DNA from: Schauerella fraxinea
Lineage (GTDB): Bacteria > Pseudomonadota > Gammaproteobacteria > Burkholderiales > Burkholderiaceae_B
Assembly: GCA_030849945.1 (NCBI GenBank)
Contig: JAVDKK010000004.1
Location: 496,001-560,000, forward strand
DNA length: 64,000 bases
Reading direction: 5' to 3'
The position numbers and the translations under genes are program-made. The notes beneath the pieces were generated by a model. The model was not told the DNA's origin. It searched no databases and was given only the letters and a program-made list of their open reading frames with translations. Of the stretch, positions 18,290 to 26,073 are shown one piece after another. Every line of letters starts with the position of its first letter. Positions within the stretch are counted from its first letter, which is position 1.

Positions 18290-19216
18290 TCACACCCGAT
18301 TGGGCCCTACCCCCAAAAACGACCCACCTGCATCGAAGTCGCACACTTGCTGTGCGATCTCGATCACGCTGGCCACGACCGGGTTCATCAGCGACTTCTT
18401 GAATACCGCGTAATAGCTCACTTGCGGCAGCGGCGGATTGACCCGCAGTTGCAGCAGTTCGCCGCGCGCAACCAGCGGCGCGAAGTAGGCGGGGGGCAGA
18501 TAGCTGATGCCCATGCCGAGGATCGTCATCTGCGCGACCACACCCAGGCTATTGCACGACAACACCTGCTTCACACTCAACCCCTGCTCGGTAAACCAGG
18601 CGTCGTACAAATACGAGAGGGCCGAGTTCGTGGGCTGCGTGATCACGGGATAAGGTGCCAGATCCTCGGGCGACAGCATGCTCGACGAATCGATATCGAG
18701 CGACGGACTGCACATCCACACATTGCGGATCGTACCCAGCGGCACGCAGTCGTACTCGTAGCTCCAGAAGGGTCCGGGCATGATGGCCAGATCCAGGCTG
18801 TCGTCGACCAAACGTTGATACAGCGTGACGCCGCCATCGATCTCGGGCAGCAATTGCACCTTGGGATGCTGCTTACTGACCTGGCTGATCAAACTCGCCA
18901 ACCAAGTGAGCCCCACCAATTCGGTGGCGCCCAGTCGTACGCTGCCTTCCACATTGGCCGCATCGCCCAGTTGCTGAACGATATTGCTGTTGAGCGCCAA
19001 CATATCGCGCGCCAACTCCGAAAGCTTGCGGCCCCGATGCGTAAGCCGCAACGTGCGCGGGCCGCGCTCGAAAAGCGGGGTGCCGGCGAAGGCTTCCAAC
19101 TCCCCTACCCGCTTGGCGATGGCCGATTGCGTGGTGTGCAGCTTGCGCGAGGATGCGCTGAAGCTGCCGAGTTCGGCACTCCAGTAAAACGCTTCGAGTT
19201 GTTTGAGCGTGACCAT
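18290..19216 (-). CDS. LysR-family transcriptional regulator
   Basis: About 308 residues from the ATG at 19216 (an ATG at 19252 would add 12). The N-terminal winged helix reads MVTLKQLEAFYWSAELGSF and TTQSAIAKRVGELE. Residues about 90-300 are the LysR effector-binding domain. It lies 67 bp downstream of the ABC ATPase gene on the same strand and is probably the last gene of the catabolic operon that starts at 24255. That position suggests it controls the operon. The inducer is probably the transported amino acid or its keto acid. Confidence 0.92.
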   Translation of the reverse strand: MVTLKQLEAFYWSAELGSFSASSRKLHTTQSAIAKRVGELEAFAGTPLFERGPRTLRLTHRGRKLSELARDMLALNSNIVQQLGDAANVEGSVRLGATELVGLTWLASLISQVSKQHPKVQLLPEIDGGVTLYQRLVDDSLDLAIMPGPFWSYEYDCVPLGTIRNVWMCSPSLDIDSSSMLSPEDLAPYPVITQPTNSALSYLYDAWFTEQGLSVKQVLSCNSLGVVAQMTILGMGISYLPPAYFAPLVARGELLQLRVNPPLPQVSYYAVFKKSLMNPVVASVIEIAQQVCDFDAGGSFLGVGPNRV

Positions 19217-19282
19217 CGACGACAGGGCAAGGCGCGGGGAACGCGTAACCATACCATCGTCCCCCGGCGCGGCCCTGGCGCC

Positions 19283-20026
19283 TCAGGCCTTGTGCAGAAT
19301 GTCGGCGAGAAAGCGCTGCGCGCGCGGATGCGCGGGCGCCGTGAAAAACTGCTCGGGCGTGGTCTCTTCCAGAATTTCGCCGGCGTCCATGAACACCACG
19401 CGGTCGCTCACGTCGCGCGCGAAGCCCATTTCGTGCGTCACGCACACCATGGTCATGCCGTCGCGCGCGAGCGACTTCATCACTTGCAGCACTTCGCCCA
19501 CCATTTCGGGATCGAGCGCGCTGGTCGGCTCATCGAACAACATGATGGGCGGCTTCAACGCCAACGCCCGGGCGATCGCCACGCGTTGCTGCTGGCCGCC
19601 TGAAAGATTGCCAGGGTAAGCGCCGACCTTCTCGGCCAGACCCACGCGTTCGAGCAATTGCATGGCTTCGCCGGTGGCGTCCTTGCGTGAGCGCTTCTGG
19701 ATCGTGGTGGGCGCGAACAACACGTTATCCAGCACCGTCATGTGCGGGAAAAGGTTGAACGACTGAAACACGAAACCGATGCCTTGACGCAAGGTATTCA
19801 GGTTGACGTTTTTCGCATACACATCTTGCCCGTTGACCGTAATGGCGCCCTTCTCGATGGGCTCCAGACGATTGATGGTGCGGATGAGCGTCGATTTGCC
19901 GCTGCCCGACGGGCCGCACACGACGACGACTTCGCCTTGCGCGATCGTCAGATCCACATCGCGCAGGACGTGATGGGGGCCGTACCACTTATTGACTTTG
20001 TCGAGTTTGATCATGGGATGAGTCAC
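19283..20026 (-). CDS. Polar amino-acid ABC transporter, ATP-binding protein
   Basis: 247 residues with Walker A GPSGSGKST (about 36-44), signature LSGGQQQRVAIARAL, Walker B IMLFDEPTSALDPE and the switch His in VCVTHEMG. The closest general class is GlnQ/GltL, which powers uptake of polar amino acids. The order binding protein, two permeases, ATPase is like gltIJKL. It lies 9 bp downstream of the second permease gene. Confidence 0.95.
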   Translation of the reverse strand: MTHPMIKLDKVNKWYGPHHVLRDVDLTIAQGEVVVVCGPSGSGKSTLIRTINRLEPIEKGAITVNGQDVYAKNVNLNTLRQGIGFVFQSFNLFPHMTVLDNVLFAPTTIQKRSRKDATGEAMQLLERVGLAEKVGAYPGNLSGGQQQRVAIARALALKPPIMLFDEPTSALDPEMVGEVLQVMKSLARDGMTMVCVTHEMGFARDVSDRVVFMDAGEILEETTPEQFFTAPAHPRAQRFLADILHKA

Positions 20027-20035
20027 CGATATCGA

Positions 20036-20725
20036 TTAGGCCATGGCGCGCGCGCGGCGCACACGGAAGTCCAGCCAGTACAGGCCGCGGCTGAGCGTGA
20101 AGCACACCAGGAAGTAAATGATGGCCAGGATGCCGAAGACTTGCAGCGGCTTGGTGAGCACCAGATTGTTGACCTGATTGGCGGCGAAAGTCAGTTCGTT
20201 CACGCTGATCACATAGCCAAGCGAAGTTTCCTTGATAGTGGAAATGAACTGGCTGGTCATGCTGGGCAGCACGTTGAGCATCGCTTGCGGCAACACCACG
20301 CGCCGCATCGTGGTCCAGTAGCCCACGCCCAACGAGCGCGAGGCCTCGATCTGCCCCTTCGGAATCGCTTCGATGCCGGAGCGAATTACTTCACTCAGGT
20401 ACGCGCTTTCGTAAATGACGAGTGCGCACACCAGGGTGGTAAAGCCGCTCACGCTGTAGCCCGTGAGCTTGGGCACGGCGAAGTAGGCCCAGAAGATCAG
20501 CATCAGGAGGGGCATGCTGCGCACGATCTGCACAAGGCCCGAGGCGAACAATGCCAACGGCCGAATGCTGCTCACGCGCGCCAGCGCCAACAGAAGCGCC
20601 AACGGCAGAGACAACGCCAGACCGCAGATCGCCAGAATCAGCGTGAGGGCGAGTCCGCCCAACGGGCCGTTGGGATATTGGCCCACCAGCAGCGTGGGCC
20701 AGAAGTCATGAAGGATCTCAAGCAC
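20036..20725 (-). CDS. Polar amino-acid ABC transporter, permease (second)
   Basis: 229 residues of a HisM/GltK-type permease with about five membrane segments and the cytoplasmic EAA loop (SGIEAIPKGQIEASRSLGVG). The GTG at 20725 has GGGAGG eight bases upstream and overlaps the stop of the first permease by 8 bp. A TTG at 20743 is an alternative with a poorer site. It forms the channel with the preceding permease. Confidence 0.92.
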   Translation of the reverse strand: MLEILHDFWPTLLVGQYPNGPLGGLALTLILAICGLALSLPLALLLALARVSSIRPLALFASGLVQIVRSMPLLMLIFWAYFAVPKLTGYSVSGFTTLVCALVIYESAYLSEVIRSGIEAIPKGQIEASRSLGVGYWTTMRRVVLPQAMLNVLPSMTSQFISTIKETSLGYVISVNELTFAANQVNNLVLTKPLQVFGILAIIYFLVCFTLSRGLYWLDFRVRRARAMA

Positions 20726-21401
20726 GGCCGCTGCCTCCCGCAATGCGGTAACGCGCGGCGATGCGCGAACCGACGAACAAGAGCAGGAACGACCCGGCGA
20801 TGTACATCAGCGTCGCAGCGCCGAAGGTCGCGAACGTGCGATACGTTTCGTTTTCGATTTCACGTGCCTGATACGTCAGCTCGACCACGCCGATCGCCAT
20901 GGCCACGCTGGTGTTCTTGAACAGCAACAAGGCACGGCCCACCAGCGGCGGAATCGAGATACGCAAGGCCTGCGGCACGATGATGTGGCGCATGCACTGG
21001 ATGTAGCTCGCGCCCAGGGCACGCGTGGCTTCGAATTGGGTGGTGGGGATCGCGCGCAACCCGCTGCGGATATCCTCGGCGATGTAGGCGGCCGAGCCCA
21101 GTGCCAGCGCGATGGCGGCGAGCGAGAGTTCCGCATTGTGCTGATAGAGCCAGGTGCGAAAGCCTTCCGGCAGCAATTCGGGCATCCCGAAGTACCAGAA
21201 CAGCACCTGCACCAAGAGCGGCACGTTGCGGTGATATTCGACGTAGATGTCGACGAACCAGCGCGCCACGCGAACATTGGTGGCGCGGATGACGGTCAAC
21301 AGAATGGCGATGGTGAAGGCCATGGTCCAGGCCACGAGAAACAGCTGAATCGTGGTGACCATGCCTTGCCACAATTGGTGCAATTGGGCGGCATCGAGCA
21401 T
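20718..21401 (-). CDS. Polar amino-acid ABC transporter, permease (first)
   Basis: 227 residues with about five membrane segments and an EAA loop (SGLRAIPTTQFEATRALGASY). It is of the GltJ/GlnP type. The ATG at 21401 has GAGGA seven bases upstream. A 99-bp gap separates it from the binding-protein gene, a common place for a processing or attenuation hairpin that keeps binding-protein mRNA abundant; I do not see a clear one. Confidence 0.93.
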   Translation of the reverse strand: MLDAAQLHQLWQGMVTTIQLFLVAWTMAFTIAILLTVIRATNVRVARWFVDIYVEYHRNVPLLVQVLFWYFGMPELLPEGFRTWLYQHNAELSLAAIALALGSAAYIAEDIRSGLRAIPTTQFEATRALGASYIQCMRHIIVPQALRISIPPLVGRALLLFKNTSVAMAIGVVELTYQAREIENETYRTFATFGAATLMYIAGSFLLLFVGSRIAARYRIAGGSGRA

Positions 21402-21500
21402 AAGGGAGTCCTCGCAGTACGGACAAAAGAAACGGCACGGGCGCGGATCGCTGGTGCAATCGCGCGCCCGGTGGCCGTGGCGATCAGGCCGCAGCCGTCA

Positions 21501-22322
21501 TCAACCCGCGATCGGGCCGATCACAAACGAGCGCTTGAGCTTGTAAGGCGTTTCAGGACCGAACCACTTCTCGAAGATCTTCGCGGCATCGCCCGATTTC
21601 TCGGCATCGTCCAGAATCTTGTTGACGGTTTCAATGAAATGCGGCTCCGATTTACGCATGCCCAGGCCCCAGGCTTCGTCGAATACCGACTTTTCCATGA
21701 TGGTTACCGGCGCGGTGGGCGGGCTTTGGATCACCAGGCGCGCGAGCACGAGTTCGGACGCGAACTGGCCGTCCACCTTCTTCTGCTGCAGCGCCAAATA
21801 GGCCGCCGAGCTGTCCGAGTAGCCAATCACTTGCGAGTCGGTCAAACGTGCTTTGATCTCACGCTCCGAGCTCGAGCCCTTGGTCGCGCCCACTCGGCGG
21901 CCATTGAGTTGCTCGATCGTGGTCAGGCCCGAATCGGCGCGCACCAGCAGCTTCTGCGGGCTCACATAGTAGCGGTGGCTGAACGCGATCTGCTCGGCGC
22001 GGTCGGGCGAGTAGCCCAGGTTGGCGGCGAGGATATCGACGCGCGATTCGTTGAGTTCGGGCACGCGAGCCGCCACCGACAAGAGCTTGTAGTTCACACG
22101 CACACCGATCTTGTCTGCGACCAGCTTGCAGAAGTCGATGTCGTAACCGATCAGTTCGCGGGTGGACGCGTTTTGAAAGCTGAACGGCTGCGACGTGCCG
22201 AGCGTGCCGCAAACGAGTTCGCCACGTTGCTTGATATCGTCGAGCTGGTCGGCCGAGGCGCTGGCCGAGACCAGGGCGGCGGCGGCGAGCACGCCGATCG
22301 ACAGTACGGATTTGAATTGCAT
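21501..22322 (-). CDS. Polar amino-acid ABC transporter, periplasmic binding protein
   Basis: 273 residues from the ATG at 22322, with AGGGG seven bases upstream. Residues 1-23 are a Sec signal peptide ending SASASA. The rest is SBP_bac_3: FQNASTRELIGYDIDFCKLVADKIGV and NLGYSPDRAEQIAFSHRYYVSPQK match the glutamate/aspartate-binding branch (GltI-like). This hints at an acidic or dicarboxylic amino-acid ligand. It lies 57 bp downstream of the aminotransferase gene. Confidence 0.93.
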   Translation of the reverse strand: MQFKSVLSIGVLAAAALVSASASADQLDDIKQRGELVCGTLGTSQPFSFQNASTRELIGYDIDFCKLVADKIGVRVNYKLLSVAARVPELNESRVDILAANLGYSPDRAEQIAFSHRYYVSPQKLLVRADSGLTTIEQLNGRRVGATKGSSSEREIKARLTDSQVIGYSDSSAAYLALQQKKVDGQFASELVLARLVIQSPPTAPVTIMEKSVFDEAWGLGMRKSEPHFIETVNKILDDAEKSGDAAKIFEKWFGPETPYKLKRSFVIGPIAG

Positions 22323-22378
22323 GGTTTTTCCCCTTATTGATAAACGGCCGCGAGCGGCCGACGGCAATGCAGTCGAGA

Positions 22379-23581
22379 TCAAACAAGCTTTGCGCAGGCC
22401 GCGCGGATACTTTCACAACCGGCCGCGATATCTTCCAATGCAGCGGCGAACGAAAGCCTGAACGTGCCCGGAGCGCCGTAGGCATGACCGTCGATCACGG
22501 CCACGCCGGCTTCGCGCAACAGGTAGTTGGTGAAATCGGTGTCGGTGGCGATCACGTCGCCGGCGGGCGTCTTCTTGCCGAGCAAGGCTGAGCAGTCCGG
22601 AAACACGTAAAACGCGCCCTCGGGCACCACCACCTTCAATTCCGGCACCTTCTGCAAGGCGGCGACCGCGGCATTGCGACGTTCGCGGAAGCGATCGGCA
22701 AAGATCTGTACGCACGATTGGTCGCCGGTCAAGGCGGCAAATGCGGCGGCCTGGCCCACCGAGGAGGCGCCAGACGTGCTTTGCGACTGCACGATGGCCA
22801 TCGCCTTGATGAGCTCGTCGGGACCGGCGCCGTAGCCGATCCGCCAGCCGGTCATCGCATACGCCTTCGAGACGCCATTGATGGCCAAGGTCCGGGAAGC
22901 GAGTGCGGGCTCGACCTGCAGCGGATGCACGGTCGGCGTATCGGTGAAGTTCAGACGCGCATAGATATCGTCGGTCATCAGCCACACATGCGGATGACGC
23001 GCGAGCACCGCCGTGAGCTTGGCCCAGTCGTCGCGCGAGTAGATGGCGCCGGTGGGATTGCTGGGCGAGTTCATCAACAACCACTTGGTGGCCGGCGTGA
23101 TCGCGGCCTCCAGGGCTTCGGGCGTGAGCTTGTAATCGGTGTCCGGCGTGGCCGACACGATTACAGGCTTGCCGCCGTTGACGATCACCATGTCGGGATA
23201 GGACACCCAGAACGGCGCGGGAATGATGACCTCGTCACCGTCGTTCAGCGTGGCGGCAAGTGCGTTGAAAATCACTTGCTTGGCGCCGGTGCTGACGATG
23301 ATCTGGTTGACCGGATAATCCTGACCCGTATCCTCCAGCATGCGGGCGCGGATGGCGCGGCGCAGCGGTGCGGTACCCTGGGCAGGCGGATATTTGGTTT
23401 CGCCGCGATCCATCGCGGCCTTGGCGGCTTCGCGGATGAACTCGGGCGTGAGGAAATCCGGCTCGCCGATGGTGAGATCGATCACCCGGCGGCCTTCTTC
23501 GCGTAGTTGCGCAATGATGGCGCGCGCAGCCACGCTGGGCGAGAGTTTGATGCGGCGAACGCGTTCGGATACAAAGCTCAT
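22379..23581 (-). CDS. PLP-dependent class I aminotransferase (AspC-like)
   Basis: 400 residues from the ATG at 23581, overlapping the aldolase stop by 4 bp (ATGA). It is a fold-type I aminotransferase: NSPSNPTGAIYSRDDW, TDDIYARLNF, and NGVSKAYAMTGWRIGYG with the PLP lysine at residue 239; GTFRLSFA near the end holds the carboxylate-binding Arg. It resembles Iβ-type aspartate aminotransferases. In this operon it probably deaminates the transported amino acid to a 2-oxo acid for the adjacent aldolase. Confidence 0.93.
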   Translation of the reverse strand: MSFVSERVRRIKLSPSVAARAIIAQLREEGRRVIDLTIGEPDFLTPEFIREAAKAAMDRGETKYPPAQGTAPLRRAIRARMLEDTGQDYPVNQIIVSTGAKQVIFNALAATLNDGDEVIIPAPFWVSYPDMVIVNGGKPVIVSATPDTDYKLTPEALEAAITPATKWLLMNSPSNPTGAIYSRDDWAKLTAVLARHPHVWLMTDDIYARLNFTDTPTVHPLQVEPALASRTLAINGVSKAYAMTGWRIGYGAGPDELIKAMAIVQSQSTSGASSVGQAAAFAALTGDQSCVQIFADRFRERRNAAVAALQKVPELKVVVPEGAFYVFPDCSALLGKKTPAGDVIATDTDFTNYLLREAGVAVIDGHAYGAPGTFRLSFAAALEDIAAGCESIRAACAKLV

Positions 23582-24255
23582 TTGGCGGCTCCCAAAGCGG
23601 CGAGCGCGCGATCCATCCACGGCTTCTCGTAGGTGCCCGACAGGATTTTCTCTTTCGACACGGCCTCGTCGCGCTCTTTCTTGAGCGCCAGGGCCAACAC
23701 GGCTTCGGCATGCGCTGCGGCGATGACCACCACACCGTCGGCATCGCCCACGATCACGTCACCGGCCTGCACAACTTGGCCGCCAACCGACACGGCCACA
23801 TTGATTTCACCCGGGCCGTCTTTGTACGGACCTTTGTGCGACACGCCACGCGCGAAGCACCCGAAGTCGTTGGCGGCAAACACGTCCGCGTCGCGCACGG
23901 CGCCGTCGATCACGAAGCCCACCACGCCGCGGCGGCGTGCATCCATCATCATCAATTCGCCGACGAGCGCGTTGTTGCAGTCGCCGCCCCCGTCGACCAC
24001 AATCACGTCGCCGGCTTGCGCCAACGAAATCGCCTTGTGGATCATCAGGTTGTCGCCCGGACGGGCTTTGACCGTCAGCGCGCGGCCCACGATGCGTGAT
24101 GTGCCACCGTGCAGCGGGCGCAACCCCACCACGCCATACAAGCGGCCCATGCAGTCGCTGATCTGCGCGGCGCCAACCGTGCGGTATTGGTCGAGAACGG
24201 CATCCGAAACGGCAATACCGTCGCGGTCAAGAATACGAAGGCCAATCGGGTTCAT
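23578..24255 (-). CDS. HMG/CHA-type aldolase (RraA-like fold)
   Basis: 225 residues of the RraA-like / 4-hydroxy-4-methyl-2-oxoglutarate aldolase family. Key parts are AGDVIVVDGGGDCNNALVGE (82-101), where the loop binds pyruvate and metal, and VIDGAVRDAD (115-124) with the conserved R121-D122. True RraA ribonuclease inhibitors lack parts of this site. Class II enzymes of this family split 4-hydroxy-4-methyl- or 4-carboxy-4-hydroxy-2-oxo acids to pyruvate, and some decarboxylate oxaloacetate. As the first gene of the operon it sets the likely pathway: an amino acid is transaminated and then cleaved. Confidence 0.88.
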   Translation of the reverse strand: MNPIGLRILDRDGIAVSDAVLDQYRTVGAAQISDCMGRLYGVVGLRPLHGGTSRIVGRALTVKARPGDNLMIHKAISLAQAGDVIVVDGGGDCNNALVGELMMMDARRRGVVGFVIDGAVRDADVFAANDFGCFARGVSHKGPYKDGPGEINVAVSVGGQVVQAGDVIVGDADGVVVIAAAHAEAVLALALKKERDEAVSKEKILSGTYEKPWMDRALAALGAAK

Positions 24256-24385
24256 GATGAAACGACGCGCTTATGCAAACAACGAAGCGCCTATTTGACC
24301 CGCCCACGCCTAATCCACAAAACGATATAAATTCGGGTGGAAGTACGAAATAAATTCTTGGCAAGCGACGGTAGCGGCGTCCGTG

Positions 24386-24550
24386 ATTGCGGCTGCAGTT
24401 GCAGTTGCAGTTGCAGTTGCAGTTACGGTCGCGGTTGCAGTTGCGGTTGCGGTTGCGGTCGCGGTCGCGGTCGAGGCTGGCGGTACGATTGCGGCTACGG
24501 TTGCGGTTGCGGTTGCGGTTGCGGTTGCGGTTGCTGCTGCGGTTGCAGCG
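24386..24550. repeat. Hexanucleotide GTTGCG/GTTGCA repeat tract
   Basis: More than twenty imperfect tandem copies of GTTGCR (with GTCGCG, GTTACG and GGCTGC variants) span about 165 bp. It lies between the aldolase gene and the Tai4-like gene. Its period of 6 keeps all six frames open in places and yields low-complexity Ala-Thr or Cys-Gly frames that I do not regard as genes. Such tracts can change length by slippage. Confidence 0.9.
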
Positions 24551-24650
24551 ATGAGAACACGCCTAGCAGGATGCCGCTTTTTGCATCCGGGCAACACAAA
24601 TCCAGACTCTCGGACGTTAAGCTGGCTCGATGTTCTAAGCTGGCCCGATG

Positions 24651-25169
24651 CTATTTGAGGTATTTGTCGATCACGCGCGCCAGCTCAGCGCTTCGGCTCA
24701 AATCCAGGCACTGCAGCACGTGCAACGAGCCCCCGCTTTTGCTCGCATACGGCGACTGCATGTGGCGCTCGACTACTGTCCCGATCTCGTCGTACACGTC
24801 CACGCCCGACTCGCCCAGCTCGACATAGGCCGCAGCCGCTCGCCCCGCGTCGGCCGCGAAGGGCGTCTCGGGAAATGCGCGGGCCAGGCAATGGCTGATG
24901 GCGAGGTCGATCAAACGCAGGCGCTCGGGGCCGTCCTTGGCGGTACTGATCTCATCGGTGGAAGCGGCGTCAGAAGCTGACGCGAAGGCGGAGACGGGTA
25001 CGACAAGGGGCGCCATCAGCGCCCCCACGAGGCACCACTGACCCGCGCGTAGCCAAAACGCCGCCTGCAGCGCGCCCGCGCGCGCCGTGGATGCCGAAGC
25101 CCGATCCGAGGCCCGATTCAAGACGCCATTCGACACGCCATCCGAGAAGCGATCCGACACGAGCATCAC
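24651..25169 (-). CDS. Tai4-like T6SS amidase immunity protein, periplasmic
   Basis: 172 residues from the ATG at 25169, whose ATGA overlaps the uppP stop. A hydrophobic segment at about 40-65 ending VSAFASA looks like a signal peptide preceded by an unusually long polar N-terminus. The mature part has the helical pattern of the Tai4 family: LAISHCLARAFP, AAAYVELGESGVDVYDEIGTVV, and SLHVLQCLDLSRSAEL, with two cysteines likely to pair. Tai4 proteins block the Tae4 peptidoglycan amidase delivered by type VI secretion. No Tae4 gene is in the window, so it may be an orphan. The family call is from memory of the pattern. Confidence 0.6.
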   Translation of the reverse strand: MMLVSDRFSDGVSNGVLNRASDRASASTARAGALQAAFWLRAGQWCLVGALMAPLVVPVSAFASASDAASTDEISTAKDGPERLRLIDLAISHCLARAFPETPFAADAGRAAAAYVELGESGVDVYDEIGTVVERHMQSPYASKSGGSLHVLQCLDLSRSAELARVIDKYLK

Positions 25170-26035
25170 GCGGTGCGCGTCAGAACCCAGATGCCCACGA
25201 TGATGCCCAGCGCAATGCGGTACCAGGCAAACGGACGATAGGTGTGATTGGCTACGAAACGCAGCACGGCGCGTACGACGAAAATCGCGCTGATGAAGGC
25301 CCCGATGAAGCCCACGCCGATCGCGGTCATCGCCTGATCGTTGAGCAAGCCGAAGTTCTTGTAGCCGTCATATACGGCCGCACCCAGCATGGTGGGCATG
25401 GCCAGGAAGAACGAAAATTCGGTGGCGACCTTGCGCTGGATCCCGGCGACCATGCCGCCGATGATCGTGGCGCCCGAGCGCGACGTGCCCGGAATCATGG
25501 CCAGGCATTGCGCAGCACCTACGCCCAACGCCTGCTTCCAGGTGATTTCCTCGACCGAATGTGCCGTCGCGCGGCTTTCGGTGACGGTGTCGTCCGCATG
25601 CGGGGCGCCGCCCGACGGCGAGGCCTTGGAGCGGCGTTCGACGTAAAGCATGATCAGGCCACCGATGATGAGCGTAACGGCCACCACACCCGGGTGATAG
25701 AACAACGCTTTGATCGCCCTGATGAAAATCGCGCCGATGATGGCCGCCGGAAAGAAGGCAATCAGCAGATTGCGCATGAAGATGCGCTCGCCCGGCACGC
25801 CGGTGATCGTGCCGTGCACGAGCTTCCAGATCCGTGCCCGGAAAATCCAGATCACCGCCAGGATGGCACCAAACTGGATCACCACTTCGAAGACCTTGCC
25901 CTGATCCGACGAGAATTGAATCCAGTCGCCCACGAGGATCAAATGCCCCGTGCTCGAGACGGGGATGAACTCGGTCAGGCCTTCCAGGATGCCCAGGAAG
26001 AAGGCCTTGATCAGATGTAGAGTGCTTTCGGTCAC
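25166..26035 (-). CDS. uppP: Undecaprenyl-diphosphate phosphatase
   Basis: 289 residues with about eight membrane segments. EGLTEFIPVSSTGHL (18-32) and PGTSRSGATI (about 172-181) are the two catalytic signatures of UppP/BacA. It recycles undecaprenyl diphosphate to the monophosphate carrier for peptidoglycan synthesis and confers bacitracin tolerance. Its stop overlaps the Tai4-like start by 4 bp. Confidence 0.97.
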   Translation of the reverse strand: MTESTLHLIKAFFLGILEGLTEFIPVSSTGHLILVGDWIQFSSDQGKVFEVVIQFGAILAVIWIFRARIWKLVHGTITGVPGERIFMRNLLIAFFPAAIIGAIFIRAIKALFYHPGVVAVTLIIGGLIMLYVERRSKASPSGGAPHADDTVTESRATAHSVEEITWKQALGVGAAQCLAMIPGTSRSGATIIGGMVAGIQRKVATEFSFFLAMPTMLGAAVYDGYKNFGLLNDQAMTAIGVGFIGAFISAIFVVRAVLRFVANHTYRPFAWYRIALGIIVGIWVLTRTA

Positions 26036-26073
26036 GATGGTTACGCCTTCGGGCTGTCAGGTGCGGCGATGCG

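Noticed and set aside
24310..24828. Ala-Thr-rich and Cys-Gly-rich frames over the hexamer tract
   Set aside because: They are translations of the 6-bp repeat with no ribosome site or domain.
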